From the NCBI RefSeq assembly GCF_039543565.1, contig NZ_BAABJZ010000022.1, positions 16,877 through 80,876 of the forward strand: a DNA stretch of 64,000 bases. The letters are read 5' to 3'. Positions 9,314 through 18,029 of the stretch are shown here, piece after piece; the stretch's first letter is position 1, and every line of letters starts with the position of its first letter. The notes beneath the pieces were generated by a model, which saw only the letters and a program-made list of their open reading frames with translations, did not search any database and had not been told where the DNA came from. Source of the stretch: Ferrimonas pelagia (lineage in GTDB: Bacteria; Pseudomonadota; Gammaproteobacteria; Enterobacterales; Shewanellaceae). The position numbers were made by a program, and so were the translations under genes.

Positions 9314-9784
9314 AGTCGACGACATAAAACAATCGTTAACTACGCAAAAAAAATAACATTCATCGTTATAAATATGAGTCCACATCACTAAGTCCGACCA
9401 CACAAAAGCCGCAGCAGTGATTAACAACCGATTCAGCACACTGCATAATTTTCTACGTAGAAGGAGTCTACCGAACAACAGGCCACAACCCCGGGGTAAT
9501 GCCACCCCCTTCAAGGGGGCCTTTCAGGTAGTCACTACGGCGAGAGTGGGCGCCAACTAACCGAGCACTCCCTTTGCACCATGCCCCTACATTAATCTTA
9601 TATATAGGCAAACTTAAATATTTGCATATCCGCCCTTATACCTTTCACCATCTCATAATTAGCAACAATCCTAGCTGCACTAAAATGACATTCGTCGCAC
9701 GAGTCACAAACGACCCCGCTCCGTTGTCGATAAGGTCTTTCCCGAGATGTGAGCTCTGTGACTTATGCAAACAAAGAGGGATGA
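9314..9784. other. Long intergenic region upstream of assT4
   Basis: 471 bases with no convincing gene; the short open frame at 9574-9795 has no ribosome binding site and no protein-like composition. A small C5/G5 hairpin (9505-9519) and CCCCGGGG (9489-9496) are visible. The assT4 ribosome binding site AGAGGG lies at the end. The promoter is presumably in the AT-rich stretch 9590-9690. Confidence 0.5.
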
Positions 9785-11557
9785 ATGATGAATAAGAAAT
9801 TACTGCCTATCGCGATCGCCGTTGGCTTATTTTCTGCCACTGCGGTACAGGGGGCGGGTTTTCCAGCGACTCCAGTGGTTGGGCAATTAGGTCAAATGTG
9901 GGTAAATCCATCGGGCTACTCGCCACTGACAGCGCTATTGGAAAGTGGTCAAAAAAACATTACCGATGTTCACGTTACTGTGCATGGGAAGGGTAAAAAG
10001 GGCGTTGATGTTGCCTATCCGGTTGGCCCAAAGGCCATGATGCGTCACCATGGGATCCCCATTGTCGGTCTGTACCCCGACTACAAAAACCAAGTCACGG
10101 TAACCTTTAAGATGGACGGCAAAAAGTACGTCGACAAATACGATGTATTAACTTCCCCCATTAATAACAGATACGTCGACGCCCGTAATGTCACCGCGAT
10201 GCAGGAAGTCGAGGTCGTCAAGGTTGATAAAGCGTTTAAAGACCGCCTCTACCTCGTGAACTCCCACACACTGACTCAGCAAGGTTCCGATCTCCATTGG
10301 TCTGCTCCCAAAGGGAAAGAGTCCGCAACCCTATCCATGGGTTCTATACCATTTGAAGCGGCGCCGATGACCTACATCGTCGATACCAATGGCGACTACC
10401 GTTGGTGGTTGGATCAGGACGCGGTATACAACGCCAATGACATCGACATCAATAAGCGTGGCTACTTTATGGGCGTTCGGAAAACCGAATCCGATAAGTT
10501 TACCTACGTTCAAGGTCAGCGCTGGGGCCACTTCGATCTGCTAGGCAATTTCAATTCGTTCCGCTTACCACGGGGCTATCAAGACGCCTCTCACGAAGCG
10601 GTAACCATGCCCAATGGCGATGTGCTGGTCCGTGCGGCCAAAACCAACTACATCAACAGCCGCGGTGATAAAGTCCACACCGTCCGTGACCACATCCTGC
10701 AAGTCAATAGACTGGGTGAGCTCGTCGACGTGTGGGTGCTACCGGAGATCATGGATGAGTACCGCGATGCGCTGCTCTCGTCACTGGATCTGGGCGCCGT
10801 CTGCGTCAATGTGGATATCGAGCAGGTCGGTCAAACCTTGGATGAGATGGACCTCGATGCCCCTTACGGTGACCTTGCTGGCGTTGTGGCAGGACGTAAC
10901 TGGGCCCACGTAAATTCGATCTCCTACGACCCAAGCGATGATGGCATCATCCTGTCATTCCGCCATCAAGGCACCGCAAAAATCACCCGCGACAAGCAGG
11001 TGAAGTGGATCCTGGCGCCACGGGAAGGTTGGCGCGGCGAATTGGCAGAAAAAGTGCTGCAACCCGTCGATGCCAATGGCAAGCCTATCGAGTGCACCAT
11101 CAAAGGGAAATGTGAGGGTGACTTCGACTTCTCCTACACTCAGCACACTTCCTATTTGAGCCCACGCGGCACTGTTACCGTGCTCGACAACGGCGATGGC
11201 CGCTGGCATGAGCAACCCGCCATGCCGACCGATAAGTGGACCCGCTTCGTTGAGTACGATATCGACGAAGAAAACATGACAGTGAAGCAGGTTTGGGAAT
11301 ACGGTAAAGAGCGAGGCTACGATTGGTACAGCCCCATTACCTCCAACGTCGAGTATGTGCCCGATCGCAACACCATGTTTGGCTTTGGCGGCTCCGTGCA
11401 CTTGCTGGAACCCGGCAGCCGCGCAACCGGTATGATCAACGAGATCGACTACGACACCAAAGAGGTCAAAGTTGAGATCCGTGTAAAATCGGATAAGAAA
11501 AACACACCGCACTACCGGGCCTTGTTCGTAGAGCCGGCCAAAATGTTCGGTGAATAA
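9785..11557 (+). CDS. assT: Aryl-sulfate sulfotransferase AssT4
   Basis: AssT of 590 residues; two adjacent ATGs (9785, 9788), the second better spaced from AGAGGG. Signal peptide about 1-23 (cleavage near VQGAG). His270, His375, Arg393 and His454 sit at a constant offset of 18-19 from E. coli AssT His252/His356/Arg374/His436, and Cys437/Cys443 from Cys418/Cys424, which makes the assignment strong. Very similar to AssT5 (13098-14882), which lies in opposite orientation beyond LysR-B2. Followed by a terminator and then LysR-B2 on the same strand. Confidence 0.97.
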   Translation: MMNKKLLPIAIAVGLFSATAVQGAGFPATPVVGQLGQMWVNPSGYSPLTALLESGQKNITDVHVTVHGKGKKGVDVAYPVGPKAMMRHHGIPIVGLYPDYKNQVTVTFKMDGKKYVDKYDVLTSPINNRYVDARNVTAMQEVEVVKVDKAFKDRLYLVNSHTLTQQGSDLHWSAPKGKESATLSMGSIPFEAAPMTYIVDTNGDYRWWLDQDAVYNANDIDINKRGYFMGVRKTESDKFTYVQGQRWGHFDLLGNFNSFRLPRGYQDASHEAVTMPNGDVLVRAAKTNYINSRGDKVHTVRDHILQVNRLGELVDVWVLPEIMDEYRDALLSSLDLGAVCVNVDIEQVGQTLDEMDLDAPYGDLAGVVAGRNWAHVNSISYDPSDDGIILSFRHQGTAKITRDKQVKWILAPREGWRGELAEKVLQPVDANGKPIECTIKGKCEGDFDFSYTQHTSYLSPRGTVTVLDNGDGRWHEQPAMPTDKWTRFVEYDIDEENMTVKQVWEYGKERGYDWYSPITSNVEYVPDRNTMFGFGGSVHLLEPGSRATGMINEIDYDTKEVKVEIRVKSDKKNTPHYRALFVEPAKMFGE

Positions 11558-11579
11558 ATTCCTATCTGTATAACTGCCA

Positions 11580-11610
11580 AGGTCTGACGGAATGTCAGGC
11601 CTATTATTTT
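11580..11610 (+). terminator. Terminator of assT4
   Basis: A 9-bp stem with one G-U type pair (11580-11588 with 11594-11602), loop GGAAT, followed by ATTATTTT. Confidence 0.75.
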
Positions 11611-11677
11611 GAGCCTGTCACAAGCTGCATCAACCCGCTTACCTTAGATAACACTCAACCAGCCCAGTCAAAACACG

Positions 11678-11815
11678 AATCGAAACATTGCCCCCCTAAA
11701 AGCCACAAAACGAAACTTGCTCAACAAAGTCGTCACCTCCCCTTTTATTGTTCTGTTTTTTTCAAGTTGTTGCTGCAATGCTCTGAGTACCTGTGTGTAG
11801 AGGAAAGGCGAACAT
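11678..11815 (+). promoter_or_regulatory. Duplicated leader/promoter region of lysR-B2
   Basis: Second copy of the conserved non-coding block described at 8185. It carries two CGAAAC elements and ends with the ribosome binding site AGGAAAGG in front of ATG 11816. Confidence 0.6.
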
Positions 11816-12838
11816 ATGACTGCTCCCCGTCAACTCAAAGACCTCGGCGTTATCCATTTACAGTTGATCCAAAAGCTGTTGATCCACCGCAGCACCGCTG
11901 ATGCAGGAAAAGAACTCGGGCTCAGCCAATCTTCGGTCAGTTACCACCTAAAAAACCTCAGGGTTTTGTTTGATGATGAACTGTTTGTCCGCTATCAAAA
12001 TGGCTTAAAGCCAACAGAACATTGCCAGCGGCTATCGCACCACATCAATGACATATTAAGTCGCATCGAAGACGACTTGTTGCAATGTGGCTCTTTTGAT
12101 CCAGCCAACGTGCAAAAGGAGTTGTGGGTTGTCACGGATCCCACCTGTTGGCGCTGGCATCCATTGCTGCTCGCTGAACTTAAAAAGCGCACACCTCGGG
12201 TTACCCTGACGACACAAGGCTGGAACTCTCAAAGCTTCAAAGAGCTTGAGCAGGGGCGAGTGCACTTTGGTGTTCATATTTTAACCAACACCCCAGCACA
12301 CTTTCATAATATCCCCTTGGGGCCGACTGAACGTGTATTTATCATGCGAAAAGGCCATCCTTTGGCACAACATGGCAAAGTTGCGCTACAAGACCTAACT
12401 CAATATCCGGTACTAATCCACCATCTAAGCGGCTGGAATTGTCATGGTCAATCCGTTATGGAGAACGTGCTGAAGGCTCATAACTTGCAATTAAACTTGA
12501 AAGCAAGGTTGTCCGACAGTCATGCTCTATTCGAAGCTCTGAAATACAGCAATGCTATCACCTATTCATCTGTCTTGGCACTACCATACGAGCTAAGTGA
12601 TTACGCACTGCTACCTGCTCCCCCGGAGCTCACCCAAGTCAAAACCCATTACAGCCTGTATATTTCTGGTCACCGCTATGGCTCACAAGAGACCAGTTTC
12701 ATGACGGAGCTGCTCTATGATTCGTTTCAGTCGCTATATGAAGAGACAGACCGACCAGAAATATCCCGCACCTTGATGCAACAAAATGAGCTACTGGAAG
12801 ATTATTTAAGTAAATTAACCGTTACCGCAGCCAACTGA
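11816..12838 (+). CDS. LysR-family regulator, type B (LysR-B2)
   Basis: Intact LysR-type regulator of 340 residues; winged HTH at about 8-65 (AGKELGLSQSSVSYHLKNL), effector domain from about 95 onward. Start supported by AGGAAAGG. It differs clearly from the type A pair (2280, 16861) and matches the frameshifted 8323 copy, so it may now be the only working type B regulator here. It lies between AssT4 and the convergent, nearly matching AssT5. The duplicated leader suggests autoregulation; the regulated genes are inferred to be the type B enzymes. Confidence 0.9.
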   Translation: MTAPRQLKDLGVIHLQLIQKLLIHRSTADAGKELGLSQSSVSYHLKNLRVLFDDELFVRYQNGLKPTEHCQRLSHHINDILSRIEDDLLQCGSFDPANVQKELWVVTDPTCWRWHPLLLAELKKRTPRVTLTTQGWNSQSFKELEQGRVHFGVHILTNTPAHFHNIPLGPTERVFIMRKGHPLAQHGKVALQDLTQYPVLIHHLSGWNCHGQSVMENVLKAHNLQLNLKARLSDSHALFEALKYSNAITYSSVLALPYELSDYALLPAPPELTQVKTHYSLYISGHRYGSQETSFMTELLYDSFQSLYEETDRPEISRTLMQQNELLEDYLSKLTVTAAN

Positions 12839-13045
12839 GTAAATCAGGTTAGCAGGGCGAGATCATGAATGAAGCTTGATCACACTCTTGCTGAGATTGT
12901 TCATAGTGCCACGTGCGTCTGCGTTCATTAATTGTGCCTTTTCGGAGACTACATTAACCACCTTCTCCAGCGCAGGTTAGGAACTAAACACTCATGCTCT
13001 TGCCCTGATCAGGTTAATGCTTATACCAATAAAAGGCATCAAACT

Positions 13046-13070
13046 AAAAGCCCGGCATCGCCGGGCTTTT
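13046..13070. terminator. Bidirectional terminator between lysR-B2 and assT5
   Basis: AAAAGCCCGGC-ATC-GCCGGGCTTTT, an 11-bp perfect stem that gives a T-run on both strands; it serves the convergent genes. Confidence 0.88.
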
Positions 13071-13097
13071 GATTCATATTAGTAGAACCGCTAAAGC

Positions 13098-14882
13098 TTA
13101 TTCACCGAACATCTTCGCAGGCTCGATGAACAGGGCGCGATAATGCGGTGCATTTTTCTTATCGGATTTCACGCGGATCTCAACTTTAACGTCTTTGGTG
13201 TCGTAGTCGATCTCGTTGATCATACCGGTAACGCGACTGCCAGGTTCCAGCAAGTGTACAGAGCCACCAAAACCAAACATGGTGTTGCGATCTGGCACAT
13301 ACTCTACGTTAGAAGTAATTGGGCTATACCAGTCATAACCACGCTCCTTACCGTATTCCCAAACCTGCTTAACGGTCATGTTCTCTTCGTCAATGTCGTA
13401 CTCTACGAAGCGGGTCCACTTGTCAGTCGGCATGACGGGTTGGTCTAACCAGCGACCATCGCCGTTATCAAGAACGGTAACAGTGCCACGAGGGCTCAAC
13501 CAGGAAGTGTGTTGGGTATAGGAGAAGTCGAAGTCACCTTCACATTTCCCTTTGCTGGTACATTCAATAGGTTTCCCGTTAGCATCAACCGGTTGCAACA
13601 CTTTGCCTGCCAGCTCGCCGCGCCAACCTTCTCGTGGCGCCAGGATCCATTTCACTTTTTTATCGCGAGTCAGTTTCGCTGTACCCTGGTGGCGGAATGA
13701 TAGAATGATGCCGTCATCGCTTGGATCGTAGGAGATGGAATTCACGTGCGCCCAGTTACGGCCAGCGACAACCCCTGCAGTATCACCATATGGGGCGTCG
13801 AGTGGGATCTCATCCATGGTTTGACCAACCTGGTCGATATCTACGTTAACGCAGACGGCGCCCAGATCCAGAGCCGAGAGCAGAGAATCACGATACTCAT
13901 CCATGATTTCTGGCAGTACCCAAACATCAACTAGTTCACCGCGAGGGTTAACTTGTAATATGTGGTCACGAACCGTGTGTACCTTATCGCCACGGCTGTT
14001 GATGTAGTTGGTTTTTGCCGCACGGACTAATACGTCGCCATTTGGCATAGTCACCGCTTCGTGAGAGGCATCTTGATAGCCCCGTGGTAAGCGGAACGAA
14101 TTGAAATTGCCTAACAGATCGAAGTGGCCCCAGCGCTGACCCTGCACGTAGGTAAATTTATCGGTGTCAGTTTTGCGAACCCCCATAAAGTAGCCACGTT
14201 TATTGATATCGATATCATTGGCATTATATACCGCATCTTGATCCAACCACCAACGATAGTCACCATTGGTATCAACGACATAGGTCATTGGCGCCGCCTC
14301 GAATGGCATAGAGCCCATGGCTGGCGTGGCATCAAACAATTTGGAGCTCGGGCCTTTAGAGCCGGACCAGTGGATGTCAGAACCTTGCTGAGTCAGTGTA
14401 TGAGAGTTTACGAGGTAGAGCCGATCTTTAAACTTCTTATCGACCTTGATGACCTCGACCTCTTGCATGGCCGTGACGTTACGAGCATCAACGTATTTAT
14501 TTTGGATAGGTGATGTCAGAACATCATATTTATCGACATGCTTTTTGCCGTCCTTTTTAAAGGTGACTGTAACCTTGTTTTTGTGGTCCGCGTACAAACC
14601 AACAATGGGGATACCATGATGACGCAGGATGGCTTTTGGGCCAACCGGGTAAGCAACATCAACGCCCTTTTTACCTTTACCATGAACGGTGACATGAACA
14701 TCGGTAATGTTCTTTTGACCAGTTTCTAAAAGAGCAGTCAGAGGAGAGTTGCCCGTTGGATTAACCCACATCTGGCCTAGGTCGCCAACCGCAGGAGCCG
14801 CAGGGAAGCCCGCAGCCATCACACTGCTTGCAGAAAACAAGCCCACTGCAACCGCAGTTACCAGTAACTTTTTGTTCATCAT
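13098..14882 (-). CDS. assT: Aryl-sulfate sulfotransferase AssT5
   Basis: AssT of 594 residues on the minus strand, signal peptide about 1-23 (cleavage near SVMAAG). Two adjacent ATGs at the start; AAGGATG lies directly upstream. All catalytic residues are present (DASHEAV, NWAHVNS, SFRHQ, TQHTSW) with the CTSKGKC cysteine pair. Apart from a short indel near residue 185 it is the closest relative of AssT4, so the two form a long diverged inverted repeat around lysR-B2. It is divergent from dsbL1-dsbI1 across 432 bases. Function as for the family; substrate unknown. Confidence 0.96.
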   Translation of the reverse strand: MMNKKLLVTAVAVGLFSASSVMAAGFPAAPAVGDLGQMWVNPTGNSPLTALLETGQKNITDVHVTVHGKGKKGVDVAYPVGPKAILRHHGIPIVGLYADHKNKVTVTFKKDGKKHVDKYDVLTSPIQNKYVDARNVTAMQEVEVIKVDKKFKDRLYLVNSHTLTQQGSDIHWSGSKGPSSKLFDATPAMGSMPFEAAPMTYVVDTNGDYRWWLDQDAVYNANDIDINKRGYFMGVRKTDTDKFTYVQGQRWGHFDLLGNFNSFRLPRGYQDASHEAVTMPNGDVLVRAAKTNYINSRGDKVHTVRDHILQVNPRGELVDVWVLPEIMDEYRDSLLSALDLGAVCVNVDIDQVGQTMDEIPLDAPYGDTAGVVAGRNWAHVNSISYDPSDDGIILSFRHQGTAKLTRDKKVKWILAPREGWRGELAGKVLQPVDANGKPIECTSKGKCEGDFDFSYTQHTSWLSPRGTVTVLDNGDGRWLDQPVMPTDKWTRFVEYDIDEENMTVKQVWEYGKERGYDWYSPITSNVEYVPDRNTMFGFGGSVHLLEPGSRVTGMINEIDYDTKDVKVEIRVKSDKKNAPHYRALFIEPAKMFGE

Positions 14883-15314
14883 CGCATCCTTTTTTTATCT
14901 TGAGCTGCCACCGGCCGCCCGTTGAAATCAGTATAAGTTTGACAACTCGCCGCGATTTGCGACCTTGGCCGCGAACATTGTTTCGACAAAAATTACGATG
15001 CTACAAATCAGAAACGCACCACTAAATCCCCCCTTGCTTTCAACTATTCACTACACACAATTAAAAAAATCAAATTATCCATCGGCACACCATTAGGTTT
15101 TTCGAACGCTCCAATTAAATAATTAGATAAGACAGCAAAAAGCTTGCGCGGCGCCCGATAAAAATAAACAAATGGTTGCGCCTACCTCCGTACCAAGTGA
15201 GCATGATCACACTCCGCTCTCGTTTATGCTCGGGCATGCAAAGGCGGACATCCAAAAAATGAAATAAAGAATTAGATAACGGAATCCAATCCATCACTGA
15301 TCTAAGGAAAGACC
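14883..15314. other. Divergent control region assT5 / dsbL1
   Basis: 432 AT-rich bases with no gene. The element TTCGAACGCTC (15101-15111) recurs exactly upstream of assT6 (17944-17954). A near-consensus CRP site lies at 15196-15211. The dsbL1 ribosome binding site is AAGGAAAG just before ATG 15315. Confidence 0.6.
15196..15211. promoter_or_regulatory. Probable CRP site upstream of dsbL1
   Basis: AGTGA-GCATGA-TCACA has one mismatch to TGTGA-N6-TCACA, and its centre is about 111 bases before the dsbL1 start. Weaker than the assT2 site; function inferred. Confidence 0.5.
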
Positions 15315-15932
15315 ATGCGCAATGTCATTCTCGCCGCCGTTTTCGCCTGCTTGGCCATGCCATCTCTCGCAGCCACCTATAAAGAAGGTGAGCACTACCA
15401 GGTATTGAAGCCTGAAATGCAATTCAATGCTCCAAATCAGGTCACCAAGATCTACTCGGTCAATTGCCCATTCTGCTACAAATATGAAACCGCCGTTATC
15501 CCAGGAATGGTCTCTCACCTACCTAAAGGTGCCAAATACGACGGCTACCACATCACCACCAAGACCCCACTCGGCACCGAAAAAACCCAAGTCTTAGCCG
15601 TTGCTAAAGTCATGGGTAATGAAAAAGGCTACAAAGAAGCCAAGATGGCTTTCTATCACCGCTACCACGATGAGAAAAAGCACTTTGCCAACGGTGAAGA
15701 AGCTATCGCCTTTGGCCTCAAAGCCGCAAAGATCAGCCGCAGTGATTTTGACAAGCAGGTCAACACCAAAGCAGTGAAAGATCAAATGGCGCAGTGGGAC
15801 CAAGGCGTTGAAGTCGCCAAGATCCAAGGCATTCCTGCCATGGTAGTGAACGGTAAATACCTGATCAACACCGCAAAGGTTCGCTCAATGACCATGCTCG
15901 ATGAGATGGTTGCACAGCTTCTTGCTGAATAA
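15315..15932 (+). CDS. dsbL: DsbA-like thiol oxidase DsbL (copy 1)
   Basis: Periplasmic thioredoxin-fold oxidase of 205 residues that makes the disulfide in AssT. Signal peptide 1-19 (SLA/A), active site CPFC at residues 51-54 inside VNCPFCYKYE, an inserted helical domain in the middle, and the cis-proline loop GIPAM near residue 174. The short helical insert and pairing with a DsbI fit the DsbL subgroup known beside assT in uropathogenic E. coli. It is followed 11 bases later by dsbI1. Unlike copy 2 it is not behind an assT but divergent from assT5. Highly similar to copy 2 at 19860. Confidence 0.92.
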   Translation: MRNVILAAVFACLAMPSLAATYKEGEHYQVLKPEMQFNAPNQVTKIYSVNCPFCYKYETAVIPGMVSHLPKGAKYDGYHITTKTPLGTEKTQVLAVAKVMGNEKGYKEAKMAFYHRYHDEKKHFANGEEAIAFGLKAAKISRSDFDKQVNTKAVKDQMAQWDQGVEVAKIQGIPAMVVNGKYLINTAKVRSMTMLDEMVAQLLAE

Positions 15933-15943
15933 GGACGTATCCA

Positions 15944-16564
15944 ATGGAGTTACTGAAGTCTCTTTGGGCGAACGTCAAAGCCGAGCCTGTGCCCACCTTG
16001 CACCGCTGGGCCAACCTGCGCCCGGTTTGGTTTGTCATGGCTGGCGCCGCCCTGTTTCTCGAGGCAACGGCCCACATCTATTTCCAATGGTTCTTGGCGA
16101 TGGATCCGTGCGAAAAGTGCGTCTACATCCGCTACAGCCAGTTCTGCATCATGTTTGCCGGTTTGTTGATCGCCATCAAGCCGCAAAACCTGGTGTTAAA
16201 GCTGATCGGCCTCTACATCGCCTGGTGGGCGATCCTCCAAGGCATGGTCTGGTCAGTTGACCTAGTCGCGAGCCATTCAACCATGGAAGCACTGGATACC
16301 GGCATGGACTTCTTTGCCGCTGGCGGTGGGGCGAACGCCTGTGCAACCGAACCCTCCTTCCCGTTTGGGTTGCCATTACACGAGTGGTTCCCAACCACCT
16401 TCGCCATCACCGGCGTTTGCGGTGAAGACAACTGGAGCTTCCTTGGTGGCAGCATGGGTCACTGGCTGGTGTTCATCTATGGTGTGAAGATCGCCGTTCT
16501 CGGCACCGTCACCATCGGCTGGCTGGCCGGTTTCGTTAAGCCCAAAACCGCTTCCGCAAGCTAA
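15944..16564 (+). CDS. dsbI: DsbB-like quinone reductase DsbI (copy 1)
   Basis: Inner membrane protein of 206 residues with four or five membrane segments that should reoxidise DsbL and pass electrons to quinone. Two essential cysteine pairs are visible: CEKC at residues 56-59 in the first periplasmic loop, and Cys133/Cys159 in the second loop (ANACATEP, ITGVCGED). It follows dsbL1 by 11 bases and is surely co-transcribed. The first 22 residues are identical to DsbI copy 2. Family is clear; DsbI rather than DsbB is inferred from the neighbourhood. Confidence 0.9.
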   Translation: MELLKSLWANVKAEPVPTLHRWANLRPVWFVMAGAALFLEATAHIYFQWFLAMDPCEKCVYIRYSQFCIMFAGLLIAIKPQNLVLKLIGLYIAWWAILQGMVWSVDLVASHSTMEALDTGMDFFAAGGGANACATEPSFPFGLPLHEWFPTTFAITGVCGEDNWSFLGGSMGHWLVFIYGVKIAVLGTVTIGWLAGFVKPKTASAS

Positions 16565-16570
16565 AATACG

Positions 16571-16612
16571 AAGCCCCCGTGTCGCTTGCTTAGAGCGCCG
16601 CAGGGGCTTTTT
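16571..16612 (+). terminator. Terminator of dsbL1-dsbI1
   Basis: AAGCCCC (16571-16577) pairs with GGGGCTT (16603-16609), with a small inner CGCT/AGCG stem and a T-run to 16612. Confidence 0.7.
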
Positions 16613-16860
16613 CGCCCCCTCCCCCCTTTGCACTTCAAGCAACACGATTCGAAGATCCTCCCTAGTATTTGGCTGATCGCCGTGATCTCATTTCCAGCGT
16701 TGCCCGCCAAGACTTCCTTAACAACCGCCAAGTCGTCATTCTAGCTAACTCAGCACAATCACCGAGCACACGATGGCAACACGACAACAGATCGCTTTTC
16801 TGTTACCCGTATCATGCAAGCCACTGTGAGTGTTCGTGCAGCAAGCTAGAGGGGAAAGCA

Positions 16861-17820
16861 ATGAGTGCATTAGACGATATCCGGATAGGCTCACTTCGCG
16901 TATTTAAAGTGCTCTATGAAGAGCGCTCAACCACCAAGGCCGCAGACCGGTTAAATCTGTCGCAATCAACGGTCAGCTACGAATTGAAAAAGCTGCGTGA
17001 GATCTTCGACAACCCGCTATTTCTTCGGAATCGCGCAGGATTGCTCCCCAATGAACACGCGCACCACATTTACAATCACCTGCCTCAGCTGTTTCACGAT
17101 CTGGAGGTGCTCTACAATGAACGGGTCGATTTTGACCCCCAGTTATTCCATGGAACCGTCAGAATTGACATCATCGAACCACTCGCGATGACCGTCATTC
17201 CATCCATATATCAAAAACTCCATGCGCTTTGCCCTCATTTGCAAATCGTGATCCGCACCTGGGAAGAGAGCTCACTGGAGAAGATAAAGCAGGCCGAGGT
17301 TGACGTCGGGATCCACCTCCACGCCATCAATTCAAGCCAGGTTCGCTGTCAACCTGCGGCTCCGTCAAATCGTGTCTTTGCCTGCCACCACCATCATCCA
17401 TTGAAAAACAAGAAAGAGGTCAGCTTACAAGATATCTGCGCCTATCCACTCATACTTCCCAGCGTTAGCCACGCAAACAAAGACGGCAAATCAATTATCG
17501 AAGCCGCGTGCGAACAACAAGGGATCACACCGCAGATCTCAGCAAAAATAAGCTATTTGCCGGCCATCATTCCGATCATTAAATCGAGTTCGGCCCTCTA
17601 TTTCAGCTCTAAAACCAGCTTGCATGCCTTTCGAAAAGACCTCTATTTTATTGAGGTTCCTGATGAGGTCGCCACTGTCGACCAAAGAGGCTATAACCTG
17701 CTCTATCCCAACGAACGACACGATTCACCTTTTCACCAGTGGTTACGTAAACTTCTGATACAGATCTTATCCGAAAGCTGCGGTACCGCACGGTCGTCTG
17801 ACAGCCCCATCAATGACTAG
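16861..17820 (+). CDS. LysR-family regulator, type A (LysR-A2)
   Basis: LysR-type regulator of 319 residues; HTH at about 10-65 (AADRLNLSQSTVSYELKKL). The frame is open upstream to 16669, but ATG 16861 follows AGAGGGGAAAGCA and matches the family start. Paralogue of LysR-A1 (2280): same opening (DDIRIG), same LPNE-AH segment, same effector-domain layout. It lies between dsbL1-dsbI1 and assT6-dsbL2-dsbI2, 209 bases before assT6, whose leader contains two symmetrical elements. Probably the specific regulator of assT6. Confidence 0.9.
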   Translation: MSALDDIRIGSLRVFKVLYEERSTTKAADRLNLSQSTVSYELKKLREIFDNPLFLRNRAGLLPNEHAHHIYNHLPQLFHDLEVLYNERVDFDPQLFHGTVRIDIIEPLAMTVIPSIYQKLHALCPHLQIVIRTWEESSLEKIKQAEVDVGIHLHAINSSQVRCQPAAPSNRVFACHHHHPLKNKKEVSLQDICAYPLILPSVSHANKDGKSIIEAACEQQGITPQISAKISYLPAIIPIIKSSSALYFSSKTSLHAFRKDLYFIEVPDEVATVDQRGYNLLYPNERHDSPFHQWLRKLLIQILSESCGTARSSDSPIND

Positions 17821-17882
17821 CATAATCTTCTGCCGCCCAAAAAAATAACAGAGTTAACGACATGGCCGATAATGAGCTATGT

Positions 17883-17952
17883 AAGGTGTAAATTTCATTT
17901 CACCTTTAGCAAAAGTCGTCAAAAATCTTAAAGCGTAACAGCGTTCGAACGC
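17883..17952. promoter_or_regulatory. Symmetrical elements upstream of assT6
   Basis: An imperfect inverted repeat AAGGTG-N12-CACCTT (17883-17906) is followed by a perfect 12-bp palindrome GCGTTCGAACGC (17941-17952). Both lie between lysR-A2 and assT6 and are candidate LysR-A2 sites. The second overlaps the TTCGAACGCTC element shared with the dsbL1 upstream region. Confidence 0.45.
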
Positions 17953-18029
17953 TCGATGCCAGAAGGCGCACGGTTCTTACTGTCGCAAGAATTACGATGA
18001 ATGTGCCATTCAATCATCGGAAGCTCAAA

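Noticed and set aside
9725..9770. CRP site before assT4 (TGTGAGCTCTGTGAC)
   Set aside because: The two TGTGA halves are direct, not inverted, so this is not a CRP operator.
9574..9795. Small gene before assT4
   Set aside because: No ribosome binding site, overlaps the assT4 start, no protein-like pattern.
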